A stretch of DNA of 64,000 nt, taken from Rhodobacteraceae bacterium HTCC2150 (lineage in GTDB: Bacteria; Pseudomonadota; Alphaproteobacteria; Rhodobacterales; Rhodobacteraceae). Location: the NCBI GenBank assembly GCA_000169395.1, contig AAXZ01000011.1, positions 1-64,000 of the forward strand. The letters are read 5' to 3'. A model generated the notes under the pieces. The model saw nothing but the letters and a program-made list of their open reading frames with translations. It made no database searches and was not told the origin of the DNA. A program made the translations under genes and the position numbers. Of this stretch, positions 25,900-34,554 are shown piece after piece (position 1 is the stretch's first letter; every line of letters begins with the position of its first letter).

Positions 25900-26553
25900 T
25901 CACGCACCTTCTTGTTGCAACTGGGTGAGGATGCTTTTGAAGTTATCGACACCCTGCGCGCCTGTGACCAAATGTTGGCGATCAAAGACTACGGCAGGAA
26001 CGCCACTGATCCCTTGCGAGATCCAGAATTTTTGCTCTTGGCGCACTGCGGTTGCAAATCTCTGATCGGTAAGGGCCGCTTTCGCCTCGTTACGATCCAA
26101 GCCGATTTCACCCGCAACTTCGACTAAGACCGAATCGTCAGACAAGTTCCGCCCATGGGTGAAGTGCGCGGTGAACAATGCTAGCTTTAAAGCGTGCTTT
26201 GCGCCTTGTTCATCGGCCCAATGCAGCAGTTGATGGGTGTTGAACGTGTTGTGCATGCGAAAGCCATCGGCAAAGTTGAAGTCGAACCCAAGCTCTTTGC
26301 CACGCTCGGTCATCATCGCGCGATTGGCTGCGGATTGCTCTGGTGTCGTTCCGTATTTCTCGGCCAGATGTTCACCGATGTCCTGCCCTTCGGGGGGCAT
26401 ATTCGGATTCAGCTCAAACGGATGCCAGTGGATTTCGTGGTCCACATCGTTTGCCTCCAAGGCGGTTTCAAGTTGGCGAAACCCGATGATGCACCAAGGG
26501 CACATCACGTCCGAAACAATATCAATGCGGAGCGGGGATTTTGTGTCAGTCAT
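25900..26553 (-). CDS. DsbA-family (FrnE-like) oxidoreductase
   Basis: 217 aa, thioredoxin fold with a helical insertion. The active site is SDVMCPWCIIG (C-P-W-C, residues ~18-21) and the cis-Pro region is GISGVPAVVF near 180. FrnE/2-hydroxychromene-2-carboxylate isomerase-like members are cytoplasmic; no signal peptide is present. It is the last gene of a three-gene operon with HchA and a nitroreductase. Likely role is thiol-disulfide or polyketide-type redox chemistry in stress defence. Confidence 0.85.
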   Translation of the reverse strand: MTDTKSPLRIDIVSDVMCPWCIIGFRQLETALEANDVDHEIHWHPFELNPNMPPEGQDIGEHLAEKYGTTPEQSAANRAMMTERGKELGFDFNFADGFRMHNTFNTHQLLHWADEQGAKHALKLALFTAHFTHGRNLSDDSVLVEVAGEIGLDRNEAKAALTDQRFATAVRQEQKFWISQGISGVPAVVFDRQHLVTGAQGVDNFKSILTQLQQEGA

Positions 26554-26570
26554 GATGAGCGCCTTTGGTT

Positions 26571-27440
26571 CTAGGAGTTCGCTTCGGTACGTTTTAGCAA
26601 GGTCGTTGCCGCCAGTCTGCCGAAATCATTGGCCGCCTGCGGGCTCGCACCTGTCACAAGGCGACGGTCAACATGGGTCGAATTGTCGGCCTTTTTGTTG
26701 ATGGTTTCCACGCCCAATGCATTCAACCTTTCGCAGACCCACCACGGCATCGGACCGGGCAAGTAGCCAATCATTGGCGTTTGCTTGTCCACCGCATCGG
26801 GGAACACCGTCATCTTATAGCCGTCATACAAGAAACCTGCGTCGCTTTTTGCAGCCAACAACGCAGCAGGGCCGTGGCAAATCGCGAGGGTATGAAGGCC
26901 CGTCTTTTGCGCCCAGCGAAGCACTTTGCCAAGGTCGGCGTTGTCGGGCAGTCCAAGCATCGCACCGTGGCCACCGGGGATAAAGACGGCAGCGTAGGCG
27001 GTGTCGTCTGTCATCGTGTTGGCGACAAACTCGGCAAGGCTAGTCGGGTTCTGAAACGCACCCGCAAAGTCGCGGAACAATTTCTGAATATCTGCGTCGT
27101 CAGCGGGCATCGCCCATTCCTCGATTGCGACCCGTGCGCCAGTTGGCGTCACGACATCAATCTCGAAGCCAGCGTTCATCAGGTGCAGCATTGGCAGACC
27201 CATCTCAACAGGATGGTTTCCGGTTGAGAATTTCTTGCCATTGGCCATCGGCATATTGCGTTGCTCGGTACAGACCATCAGCACGCGGTTTTTTTTGCCC
27301 GCGTAGCGGGTAGCATATGCGCCGCCGTCATAATCCGTGGTGGGCGATGTGCCCATTTTGATCGCCAAAGGGGACGGACTAAACGCGCCGTCGGCTGTGG
27401 GTGTTGGTTGGGCGCGGAAAAGTTTGCGAAGAAGTCCCAT
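26571..27440 (-). CDS. hchA: Hsp31/HchA-type DJ-1 superfamily protein (glyoxalase III or deglycase)
   Basis: 289 aa. The nucleophile elbow AICHGPAALL (Cys near residue 190) and upstream FIPGGHGAMLGL are typical of HchA. The N-terminal extension before GKKNRVLMV and the DRRLVTGASPQAANDFG end match the Hsp31 branch. Such proteins detoxify methylglyoxal and act as holdases. It lies 1 base after the nitroreductase and 18 bases before the DsbA gene. Confidence 0.85.
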   Translation of the reverse strand: MGLLRKLFRAQPTPTADGAFSPSPLAIKMGTSPTTDYDGGAYATRYAGKKNRVLMVCTEQRNMPMANGKKFSTGNHPVEMGLPMLHLMNAGFEIDVVTPTGARVAIEEWAMPADDADIQKLFRDFAGAFQNPTSLAEFVANTMTDDTAYAAVFIPGGHGAMLGLPDNADLGKVLRWAQKTGLHTLAICHGPAALLAAKSDAGFLYDGYKMTVFPDAVDKQTPMIGYLPGPMPWWVCERLNALGVETINKKADNSTHVDRRLVTGASPQAANDFGRLAATTLLKRTEANS

Positions 27441-27441
27441 A

Positions 27442-28083
27442 TCAGTTCACCTCCGTGACGAGGGTGTCGCGGGTTTTGCGCACCTTATCCATTGGCGCCA
27501 ACCAATCGCTGGCAGCGTCACGGTAGCCCAATGGCATCAATACAACAGACCGCAAACCGCGTTCCTTCAAGCCAAGGATCGAATCTACGGCATCGGGGTT
27601 AAAGCCTTCCATCGGGGTACTGTCGACCTCTTGTTCAGCAGCCGCAACAAGGGCAACACCAAGCGCAATATAGGCTTGGCGTGCGGCATGGGCGTAGTTG
27701 GTTTCAGCGTCGCGGGGCACGTAGTTCGATTTCAGATTGTCATAATAGGCGTGCAACATCGGCAGATCGCCGCGCGCCTCGACATTCAGATCAACGACTT
27801 CATCGATCCGTTGATCCGTGTAATTGTCCCACGCTGCGAACACCAATGTATGAGACCCGTCAGTGATCTGCGCCTGTCCACCAGCAGCCTCAGCAATTTT
27901 GCTGCGGATGTCGGGGTTGGTCACAACAAACACCTCAAACGGTTGGGTGCCGCTGGATGTCGGGGTCATGCGGATTGCCTCGATGATGGCATCAACGCTT
28001 TCCTGCCGGACTGTTTTTGAAGGGTCCATCTTCTTGGTGGCGTAACGCCAGTTTAGAAGGTCGTTGAGTGGCTTGACTGTCAT
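27442..28083 (-). CDS. NAD(P)H-dependent nitroreductase family oxidoreductase
   Basis: 213 aa, FMN-dependent fold. RYATKKMDPSK (residues ~13-23), MTPTSSGTQPFEVFVV (FMN phosphate region), and the C-terminal LKERGLRSVVLMPLGYRD (GY loop) are family hallmarks. Three Met codons cluster at the start; AGGA is spaced 8 bases before the ATG at 28083, which I prefer to 28092. First gene of the operon, divergent from the HxlR regulator, which presumably controls it. Confidence 0.85.
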   Translation of the reverse strand: MTVKPLNDLLNWRYATKKMDPSKTVRQESVDAIIEAIRMTPTSSGTQPFEVFVVTNPDIRSKIAEAAGGQAQITDGSHTLVFAAWDNYTDQRIDEVVDLNVEARGDLPMLHAYYDNLKSNYVPRDAETNYAHAARQAYIALGVALVAAAEQEVDSTPMEGFNPDAVDSILGLKERGLRSVVLMPLGYRDAASDWLAPMDKVRKTRDTLVTEVN

Positions 28084-28208
28084 TAATCTCATCCTATTGT
28101 CAGACCCCTTGCAGGTCAGTATACATTTGTAACTGACGATCTAATTGACACCACATGAAGCCGCAAGAAGGCACATTCTTGAACCTCGGTCACACAAAGG
28201 GAACCACC

Positions 28209-28574
28209 ATGTTAGACGACGACCGCTGCCCTGATTGCCACCGCATCAACGAGGTCCTGTCTCGTGTTGGTGATCGTTGGAGCGTGCTTGTCGTGATTTC
28301 TCTCGCTCAATACGGGACGCTTCGGTTCAATGAATTGAAACGCAACCTCGGCATTTCACAACGCATGCTCAGCTTGACGTTGAAAGAGTTAGAGCGCGAC
28401 GGCCTTGTGAACCGGACCTACCACCCGACCATTCCACCAAAGGTGGAATACAACCTTACCGAAATGGGCGAGTCGTTTCGAGAGCCAGTCAATGTGCTGG
28501 GCAATTGGGCGTTGGATAACCTCGCCAAAATTGATGGTGCGCGGGAGGCCTATGATGAAAGAGCGAGAAACTAG
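28209..28574 (+). CDS. HxlR-family transcriptional regulator
   Basis: 121 aa. Winged HTH with GDRWSVLVVISLAQYGTLRF (residues ~20-39), LGISQRMLSLTLKELERDGLV and YNLTEMG. Two Cys near the N-terminus (RCPDC) fit redox- or electrophile-sensing HxlR proteins such as YodB and QorR. The frame is open from 28155, but the ATG at 28209 is preceded by AAGGGAACC and matches the family start. It is divergent from the nitroreductase-hchA-dsbA operon (125-bp gap), a typical arrangement for a repressor and its target. Confidence 0.85.
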   Translation: MLDDDRCPDCHRINEVLSRVGDRWSVLVVISLAQYGTLRFNELKRNLGISQRMLSLTLKELERDGLVNRTYHPTIPPKVEYNLTEMGESFREPVNVLGNWALDNLAKIDGAREAYDERARN

Positions 28575-28960
28575 CCAATTTGCCTAACGAAAGTCCGGTC
28601 AGCGTCAAAGCGACCTTTCGTATACAGCGCGTTGCGGGTCGCTTCGTCCGCACACTGTGAATTCGCCAAGCATCAGATTTTGCGGTTGCAGCCAATGTCC
28701 GCTTTGGGAAAGCTGCAGCGCGGCGTCTTGGTACTCTGCAAAGGTCGGCTAAGGGCCGTCCGTGGCGGCGCGATCCTAATTAATCCGAGAGGATGCTGCG
28801 AAACGGAGATTGGCGGCAACGAGCCCAATTTGACCAATGCTGCAGTCTGTATGAATAGCTGCTTCGCTTAGTGACGACGGTAAGTTCAGTTTCGCAAAAG
28901 TTAGAAGAAAAGCGGCGATGCCAAAACTGACACCGCCGTTATTTGCTCGCATGGTCACGT
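28575..28960. repeat. Intergenic repeats between HxlR and the TRAP operon
   Basis: 28649-28702 recurs at 36217-36270 with 4 mismatches in 54 bases (core GAATTCGC, AGCATCAGATTTTGC, GTTGCAGCCAATGTCCGC). The rest has similar motifs (GTCCGC, GCTGC). No gene recognised. Confidence 0.7.
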
Positions 28961-30370
28961 CTATTTCGTAATAATCTCGGGGCCCATAAATGTGTTGGGC
29001 AAGACCGTCGAAATCCACGGCACATAGGTCACCAGGATCAAGAAGACAAAGAGCACCGCGAGGAATGGCAGTGCGGCACGGACGACACTCATCATTGGCA
29101 TTCCAGCCACGCCCGAGGTTACAAAAAGGTTCAACCCGACGGGCGGTGTAATCATCCCGATCTCCATGTTGACGACCATGATGATGCCCAGATGGATCGG
29201 ATCTATGCCAAGTTCAATCGCGATTGGGAACACCAATGGCGCCACGATCACCAGCAGTCCCGAGGGTTCCATGAACTGGCCGCCTATCAAGAGGATGATG
29301 TTGACGACAATCAAAAACATGACCGGCCCGAGACCAGCAGAAAGCATCGCATTGGCGATATGCTGTGGGATTTGCTCGTCCGTTAGAACGTGCTTTAAGA
29401 TCAGCGCATTCGCGATCACGAACAGCAGCGTGACCGTCAGCTTGCCAGCATCGAATAAGGTGCGTTGCGTATCGGGATGGAAGAACGCCGTCAAGATTGC
29501 CCAAGGGCGGCGGCGCAATGATAAACTGCCGGGGGTTTCATTCACTGCCGCCGCAGACAGATTGCGTGGTTGTCGATCTGCGAGTGGGCCCATATCTTTG
29601 TAGACGAACGTCGCGATAAAGAACGCGTAGACTGCTGCGACCGCTGCCGCTTCGGTTGGTGTGAAGATGCCGCCGTAGATGCCACCAAGGATGATGACAA
29701 TCAGGAAAAGGCCCCAGCCCGCCTCGCGGCCAGAGGCGAGGACTTCGCCCCAGCCCAGCCACTCGCCTTTGGGCAGGTTCTTGATCTTTGCGATGACATA
29801 GATGGTAGTCATCAGCATGAAACCAGCGAGCAAGCCGGGGATGACCCCTGCCAGAAACATCCGACCGACCGAAACCTCAACCGACGCAGCATAGACTACC
29901 ATCACGATGGACGGTGGGATCAGGATACCCAATGTTCCTGCTGTACAGATGACGCCTGCGGCAAAGTCTTTGGTATATCCAACCTGACGCATCCCACTGA
30001 TCACGATCGTTCCGATTGCCACGACAGTCGCGGGGGAAGACCCCGAAAGGGCAGCAAACAACATGCAAGCGAAAACGCCTGCAATCGCCAATCCGCCAGG
30101 CAAGTGTCCGACACAAGCGATAGAGAAGCGAATGATGCGTTGGGCAACACCGCCTGTCGTCATGAAGGACGATGCGAGGATAAAGAACGGGATCGCCAGC
30201 AGGGTATAGTGCCCCTCAAACGCGCTGAATAGGGTTTGTGCGACGGATGCCATTGAGCTGTCTGAATAGACCAACAGGAAAAGAACCGAGGACATGCCAA
30301 GCGAAATGGCAATCGGAACACCGATCAGCATCAAGCCGATGACCATTGTAAAGAGGAGTACGACTTCCAT
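28961..30370 (-). CDS. dctM: TRAP transporter large permease (DctM type)
   Basis: 469 aa, about 12 hydrophobic segments. Family signatures include AIPFFILASSFMTTGG (residues ~59-74), AALSGSSPATVVAIG, LGILIPPSIVMVVYA, GGIFTPTEAAAVAAVYA and MITPPVGLNLFV. A polar insert (~255-300) is common in this clade. It is the main transport subunit and starts 1 base from the end of the small-permease gene. Imports organic acids driven by the sodium gradient. Confidence 0.92.
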   Translation of the reverse strand: MEVVLLFTMVIGLMLIGVPIAISLGMSSVLFLLVYSDSSMASVAQTLFSAFEGHYTLLAIPFFILASSFMTTGGVAQRIIRFSIACVGHLPGGLAIAGVFACMLFAALSGSSPATVVAIGTIVISGMRQVGYTKDFAAGVICTAGTLGILIPPSIVMVVYAASVEVSVGRMFLAGVIPGLLAGFMLMTTIYVIAKIKNLPKGEWLGWGEVLASGREAGWGLFLIVIILGGIYGGIFTPTEAAAVAAVYAFFIATFVYKDMGPLADRQPRNLSAAAVNETPGSLSLRRRPWAILTAFFHPDTQRTLFDAGKLTVTLLFVIANALILKHVLTDEQIPQHIANAMLSAGLGPVMFLIVVNIILLIGGQFMEPSGLLVIVAPLVFPIAIELGIDPIHLGIIMVVNMEIGMITPPVGLNLFVTSGVAGMPMMSVVRAALPFLAVLFVFLILVTYVPWISTVLPNTFMGPEIITK

Positions 30371-31035
30371 TATTCTTCTCCCTGCCTTTGTTCACGGATT
30401 TCTTGAATTTCATCTTCAACCTCATGGCTGGCCACCACGCGGTCAGTTTTACCAGTCCAAAGCGCCCAGGCAGCTTGAACAAAACGCAACAGCATCAGCG
30501 TCATTGACAATGGCAGCACAAGGTAAGGTAGCAAGCGTGGGATTTTTTCGTAATTTTCGCCTTCATTGAAAACGGTTTCCATCCAGCCTAAAACCGCAGG
30601 ATGAGGGATGTCGTTGACCTCGTACCAACCCTTGCCACGGTAGGTTTCTTCAAACCCAAGGGGGAACCAGCGTCCCTCGGTACCGGGAAGATTTGCGAAA
30701 TTCGCCCAATAATCCCATGCACCTTTCACCATAAGCAAGCTGAAGGCGATACAGACGGCAACCGCAGCCAGCCCCATCGTGCGACGTGGTCTTGGTGCCA
30801 GCGTGTTAATAACGATGTCGACGCCCAGATGCGCGCCTTTTTTGACCGCATAAGATGCACCGAGAAGAACGAGCCAACCGAACAAAAAGACGGTTAGTTC
30901 CAACGCCCAAAGAATGTTCTGATTGAAGCCGTATCGCATGACGACATTGGCGAATGTAATCAATGTCATCACGCCAAGGATGCCCGCAATTAGGGTTTCT
31001 TCTATTCGATCAGAGAACGATCTCGTGTGATCCAT
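30370..31035 (-). CDS. dctQ: TRAP transporter small permease (DctQ type)
   Basis: 221 aa with four membrane segments, W-A-L-E-L-T-V-F-L-F-G-W-L core and KKGAHLGVDI typical of DctQ. It carries an extra loop between segments 3 and 4 and a charged tail. The frame is open to 31083, but AGGAGG lies just before the ATG at 31035, which fixes the start. Partner of DctM. Confidence 0.85.
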   Translation of the reverse strand: MDHTRSFSDRIEETLIAGILGVMTLITFANVVMRYGFNQNILWALELTVFLFGWLVLLGASYAVKKGAHLGVDIVINTLAPRPRRTMGLAAVAVCIAFSLLMVKGAWDYWANFANLPGTEGRWFPLGFEETYRGKGWYEVNDIPHPAVLGWMETVFNEGENYEKIPRLLPYLVLPLSMTLMLLRFVQAAWALWTGKTDRVVASHEVEDEIQEIREQRQGEE

Positions 31036-31054
31036 TTTGGACCTCCTTTTGAGT

Positions 31055-31081
31055 GCCGAGGGCAGATCACCCGCCCTCGGC
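31055..31081 (-). terminator. Hairpin between dctP and dctQ
   Basis: Perfect 9-bp arms GCCGAGGGC (31055-31063) and GCCCTCGGC (31073-31081) with a 9-base loop and no T-run. Likely a processing or stabilising hairpin that sets a higher level of the binding protein than of the permeases. Confidence 0.75.
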
Positions 31082-31091
31082 AATTGCCCGT

Positions 31092-32093
31092 TTAACTGCC
31101 GCCGTTCAATGACTGTGCCGCATCGATCATATCTTGGCCGACGTCGTCAGAGAATTGCTCCCATACCGGTTTCATGGCATTGACCCACGCCAAACGCTCT
31201 TCTGCTGTGAGGGTGCGTACTTCGCCACCGGCATCGATGATGGCCTGACGGTTGGCTTGGTTAACCGCGAAGGACTCGGAGTTTCGAAGTTCAGTGACCT
31301 CGCCTAAAATTGTCAGAAATTGGTCACGGACACTCGCATCCAAACCCTCAAGCCAATCGGCGTTAGTCACGACCAAATAGTCGATAACCCCGTGGTTGGT
31401 TTCGCTGATGCCGTCCTGCACCTCGAAAAACTTCTTGCCGTAAATGTTGGACCAAGTGTTTTCTTGACCGTCTACAACACCCTGCTGAAGCGCTCCGTAT
31501 ACTTCAGAAAAAGACATCTTTTGCGGGCTACCACCGATCGCTTCCATTTGTGCGACAAGAACGTCGGATGACATTACACGGAACTTTAGACCGTCAGCGT
31601 CCGTCGGTGACATCAATGGCACGTTGGCTGACATTTGTTTCATGCCATTGTGCCAGAAAGTAAGACCCTGAAGGCCACGACGCTGCATACTATCGAGCAA
31701 GGCTTGCCCTGCTTCAGACGCTTGAAACGCATCAACAGCCTCGATGTCTTCAAACATGAAAGGCAGGTCGAAAATACGGAATTGCTTGGTGAATTTTTCA
31801 AACTTTGACAACGATGGTGCAGCCAATTGCACGTCGCCTTGTAGCAACGCCTCTAGCACCTTGTTGTCATCATAAAGGGTCGAGTTCGGGAACACTTCCA
31901 TACAGGCTGTTCCGTCCATCTCGGTGTTGACGCGCTCAGCCAGCAAAGTGGCCGCGATGCCTTTGGGGTGCTTGTCTGTGTTCGTGACGTGGCTAAATTT
32001 GATAACCATTTCGCCTTCGTCGCAGGCCGCCACTGCGGATGTTGCGCTGAATGCCAATGTCATGGATAGTGCTGTGCTTAGCAGAAACTTCAT
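31092..32093 (-). CDS. dctP: TRAP transporter substrate-binding protein (DctP type)
   Basis: 333 aa. Signal peptide MKFLLSTALSMTLAFS, then ATSAVAA before CDEGE. The mature fold shows VIKFSHVTNTDKHPKGI, the substrate-carboxylate Arg region GLKFRVMSSDVLVAQMEAIGG, YGALQQGVVDGQENTWSNI and VVTNADWLEGL. It binds an organic acid in the periplasm. GGAGGAAAAA directly precedes the ATG at 32093; the longer frame from 32177 is rejected. The neighbouring LeuCD paralogues and hydrolase suggest a branched or halogenated small carboxylate as ligand. Confidence 0.9.
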   Translation of the reverse strand: MKFLLSTALSMTLAFSATSAVAACDEGEMVIKFSHVTNTDKHPKGIAATLLAERVNTEMDGTACMEVFPNSTLYDDNKVLEALLQGDVQLAAPSLSKFEKFTKQFRIFDLPFMFEDIEAVDAFQASEAGQALLDSMQRRGLQGLTFWHNGMKQMSANVPLMSPTDADGLKFRVMSSDVLVAQMEAIGGSPQKMSFSEVYGALQQGVVDGQENTWSNIYGKKFFEVQDGISETNHGVIDYLVVTNADWLEGLDASVRDQFLTILGEVTELRNSESFAVNQANRQAIIDAGGEVRTLTAEERLAWVNAMKPVWEQFSDDVGQDMIDAAQSLNGGS

Positions 32094-32182
32094 TTTTTCC
32101 TCCGTTGAACCGTTGTTGCCGTACCTCTGATTTGTTCTGGAACGGCTTATGTCGGAGAGACTACTGTGGTTTTGCATGAATA

Positions 32183-32216
32183 TTAGTCGGCATAACTAAT
32201 CAGTTTTACCGATTAA
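32183..32216. promoter_or_regulatory. Two overlapping LysR-type dyads in the dctP/hydrolase gap
   Basis: ATTAGT (32183-32188) pairs with ACTAAT (32196-32201). TAATC (32198-32202) pairs with GATTA (32212-32216). Both fit the T-N11-A style of LysR operators and lie midway between the divergent dctP and hydrolase starts. The LysR gene at 35206 is the likely ligand-responsive regulator. Confidence 0.5.
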
Positions 32217-32272
32217 ACATTTTGATTTAATCTGAGATAGTGGATAAAAATTCATATCCTAAGGGGGTCGAA

Positions 32273-33178
32273 ATGTTCAAAGATTTTGTGGAAGAGCGTA
32301 TCGCAGGCGATGGTGCGACGTTGTTCGTCCGCCGCGCTGGACCTGTTGGTGCGCCCCCGCTGGTTCTTTTACACGGGTATCCGCAGACATCCGCCATGTG
32401 GCACAGCGTGGCCCCGATTCTGGCCCGTTCGTTTCAGATTGTTTGCCCCGATCTGCGCGGCTATGGGCGGTCTGATAAGCCGGCGTCTGATGCGGTTCAC
32501 GCACCTTATGCAAAGCGGGTTATGGCGAACGACATCGTCGCCATCATGAAGCGTTTAGGGCATGAGCGGTTTCTTATTGGTGCCCATGACCGCGGTGCGC
32601 GGGTCGCTCATCGGTTGGGTCTGGACCATCCCGACCGTGTCGCGGCCATGGCATTGCTCGACATCGCGCCAACTCGTGAAATGTACGCCAATACAAGTGC
32701 TGCATTTGCGCATGCCTATTGGCACTGGTTCTTTCTGACCCAGCCAAGCCCGCTACCAGAACGCATGATCGGTGCAGATCCCGAAGGGTTCTGGAAATTA
32801 AAGTGCTTTAATCAGGCACGCGGCGATAATCCGTTTTCACCCGAAGCATTGGCGGAATACCTAAATGCCTTTGCTGACCCCACCGCCATTCATGCCAGCT
32901 GTGAAGATTACCGTGCCGCCGCTACAATCGACATCACACACGATGATGCAGATCAGGGCCGCAAACTTCACATGCCTGTTCTGACCCTTTGGGCGAAACG
33001 CGGTGTGATTGAGACTTGCTTTGACGCGCTTACCCTATGGCGTCAGCGGGCTGAAAGGGTTGAGGGCGAAACACTCGACACGACACATTACATGGCCGAA
33101 GAAATCCCAGATGACATCGCCGCGCGCATGTCTGATTTCTTTGCCCGTAACCCTATTCACTCAAAGGCAAACGCATGA
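32273..33178 (+). CDS. Alpha/beta hydrolase of the fluoroacetate dehalogenase type
   Basis: 301 aa. All residues that define fluoroacetate dehalogenases are visible: oxyanion HGYPQ, nucleophile Asp106 with Arg107 and Arg110 (HDRGAR), Asp130, the halide pocket His151-Trp152 (YWHWFF) and Tyr213 (CEDYRA), and catalytic His272 (THYMAEE). The family hydrolyses C-F or C-Cl bonds of 2-haloacids; relatives are epoxide hydrolases. AAGGGGG precedes the ATG at 32273. Its stop overlaps the next start by four bases, so it is made together with the LeuCD paralogues and probably acts on the acid imported by the TRAP system. Confidence 0.8.
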   Translation: MFKDFVEERIAGDGATLFVRRAGPVGAPPLVLLHGYPQTSAMWHSVAPILARSFQIVCPDLRGYGRSDKPASDAVHAPYAKRVMANDIVAIMKRLGHERFLIGAHDRGARVAHRLGLDHPDRVAAMALLDIAPTREMYANTSAAFAHAYWHWFFLTQPSPLPERMIGADPEGFWKLKCFNQARGDNPFSPEALAEYLNAFADPTAIHASCEDYRAAATIDITHDDADQGRKLHMPVLTLWAKRGVIETCFDALTLWRQRAERVEGETLDTTHYMAEEIPDDIAARMSDFFARNPIHSKANA

Positions 33179-34554
33179 GCCGGACACTTTATGACAAACT
33201 GGTTGACGCCCATAAGGTGTGCGATCTGCCCGATGGCGACATGCTGATCTATGTCGACTTCCACATCATGAACGAATACACCAGCCCGCAGGCTTTTTCG
33301 GGGCTCGATACAAAGGGCTTGGACGTTTGGCGGCCAGAGGCACATCTGGCCGTGGTCGATCACGTGAACGCAACCCGCAGCAATGAACCCCATGACGCGG
33401 CCTCAAAGTTGCTAATCGACAATCTGGAATCCAATTGCACCAGGCACGACATCGCTTTTTACGGTTTGGGCGACCAAAGGCAAGGCATTGAACACGTCGT
33501 GGTTCCCGAACAGGGGTTAGTCACACCCGGCATGTTGATTGCCTGCGGCGACAGCCATACCACAACTTACGGCGCATACGGCGCGTTGGGATTTGGGATT
33601 GGCACGTCAGAGGTGGAACACGTCCTCGCAACCCAGACGCTGCGCTACAAACGTATGAAAACGATGCGCGTTTTGATCGAGGGCGATACCGCACCTGGCG
33701 TGACGGCGAAGGACATCATCATGAAAGTCGTGCAAGTCGTCGGCGCAGGTGGGGCCAATGGGTTTGCGGTTGAGTTTGCAGGTTCTGCTACTCAAAACCT
33801 CGACATGGCCGGACGGATGACCGTGTGCAATATGGCGGTTGAATTGGGTGCGCGTGCAGCTTTGATCGCAGCGGATGAGATCACTGAAACGGCATTGCAA
33901 GGCCACTCTCATAGCGGTCGGTTTACATACAACGGCGAGAGCTGGCACAGCGATCTTGAGGCCGTCTTTGACAAAGAGGTCACGATTGCAGGGGGCGATA
34001 TCGAACCGCTGATCACGTGGGGCACAAGTCCGGATCAATCGGTGCCGATCACGGCACAGGTACCGGTCGCGTCCGATTATGTCACTCCGAAAGCCAAGGC
34101 TGCTCTTGCTAGGTCGTTGAATTACATGGGGCTAACCGAGGGGCAGTCAGCCCAGTCGATTGAAATCGACACGGCCTTTATCGGTTCTTGCACCAACAGC
34201 CGGATTGAAGACCTGCGCGAGGCGGCCAAAATACTGACAGGTCGGCATGTGGCGGCAGGCGTCGAAGCCATCGTCGTGCCGGGCTCTGCCATGACGCGCC
34301 TCAAGGCCGAAGCCGAAGGTTTGCGCGAAATTTTTGAGGCCGCTGGTTTTGAATGGCGACCCGAGGCGGGCTGTTCCATGTGTCTTGCGATGAACGACGA
34401 CATTGCAATGGACGGTGAACGCGTCGCATCATCCACCAACCGGAATTTTGAGGGGCGACAGGGCCGCGGCGCACGCACGCACCTGATGTCGCCTGCAATG
34501 GTCGCGGCGGCGGCTATCGCGGGGCATCTGGCCGATGTACGAGATTTCAAATGA
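33175..34554 (+). CDS. Aconitase-family large subunit (LeuC paralogue)
   Basis: 459 aa. The [4Fe-4S] ligands are in FIGSCTNSRIEDLR (residues ~335-348) and AGCSMCLAMN (~395-404); substrate and cluster motifs CGDSHTTTYGAYGALGFG and NRNFEGRQGRG are intact. Sequence resembles LeuC throughout but diverges around residues 235-275, where leucine enzymes have a KGR-type insert. Location in a TRAP/hydrolase/LysR cluster, not a leu operon, suggests a hydro-lyase for a malate- or maleate-type acid. A true leucine role cannot be ruled out without seeing the rest of the genome. Confidence 0.8.
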   Translation: MSRTLYDKLVDAHKVCDLPDGDMLIYVDFHIMNEYTSPQAFSGLDTKGLDVWRPEAHLAVVDHVNATRSNEPHDAASKLLIDNLESNCTRHDIAFYGLGDQRQGIEHVVVPEQGLVTPGMLIACGDSHTTTYGAYGALGFGIGTSEVEHVLATQTLRYKRMKTMRVLIEGDTAPGVTAKDIIMKVVQVVGAGGANGFAVEFAGSATQNLDMAGRMTVCNMAVELGARAALIAADEITETALQGHSHSGRFTYNGESWHSDLEAVFDKEVTIAGGDIEPLITWGTSPDQSVPITAQVPVASDYVTPKAKAALARSLNYMGLTEGQSAQSIEIDTAFIGSCTNSRIEDLREAAKILTGRHVAAGVEAIVVPGSAMTRLKAEAEGLREIFEAAGFEWRPEAGCSMCLAMNDDIAMDGERVASSTNRNFEGRQGRGARTHLMSPAMVAAAAIAGHLADVRDFK

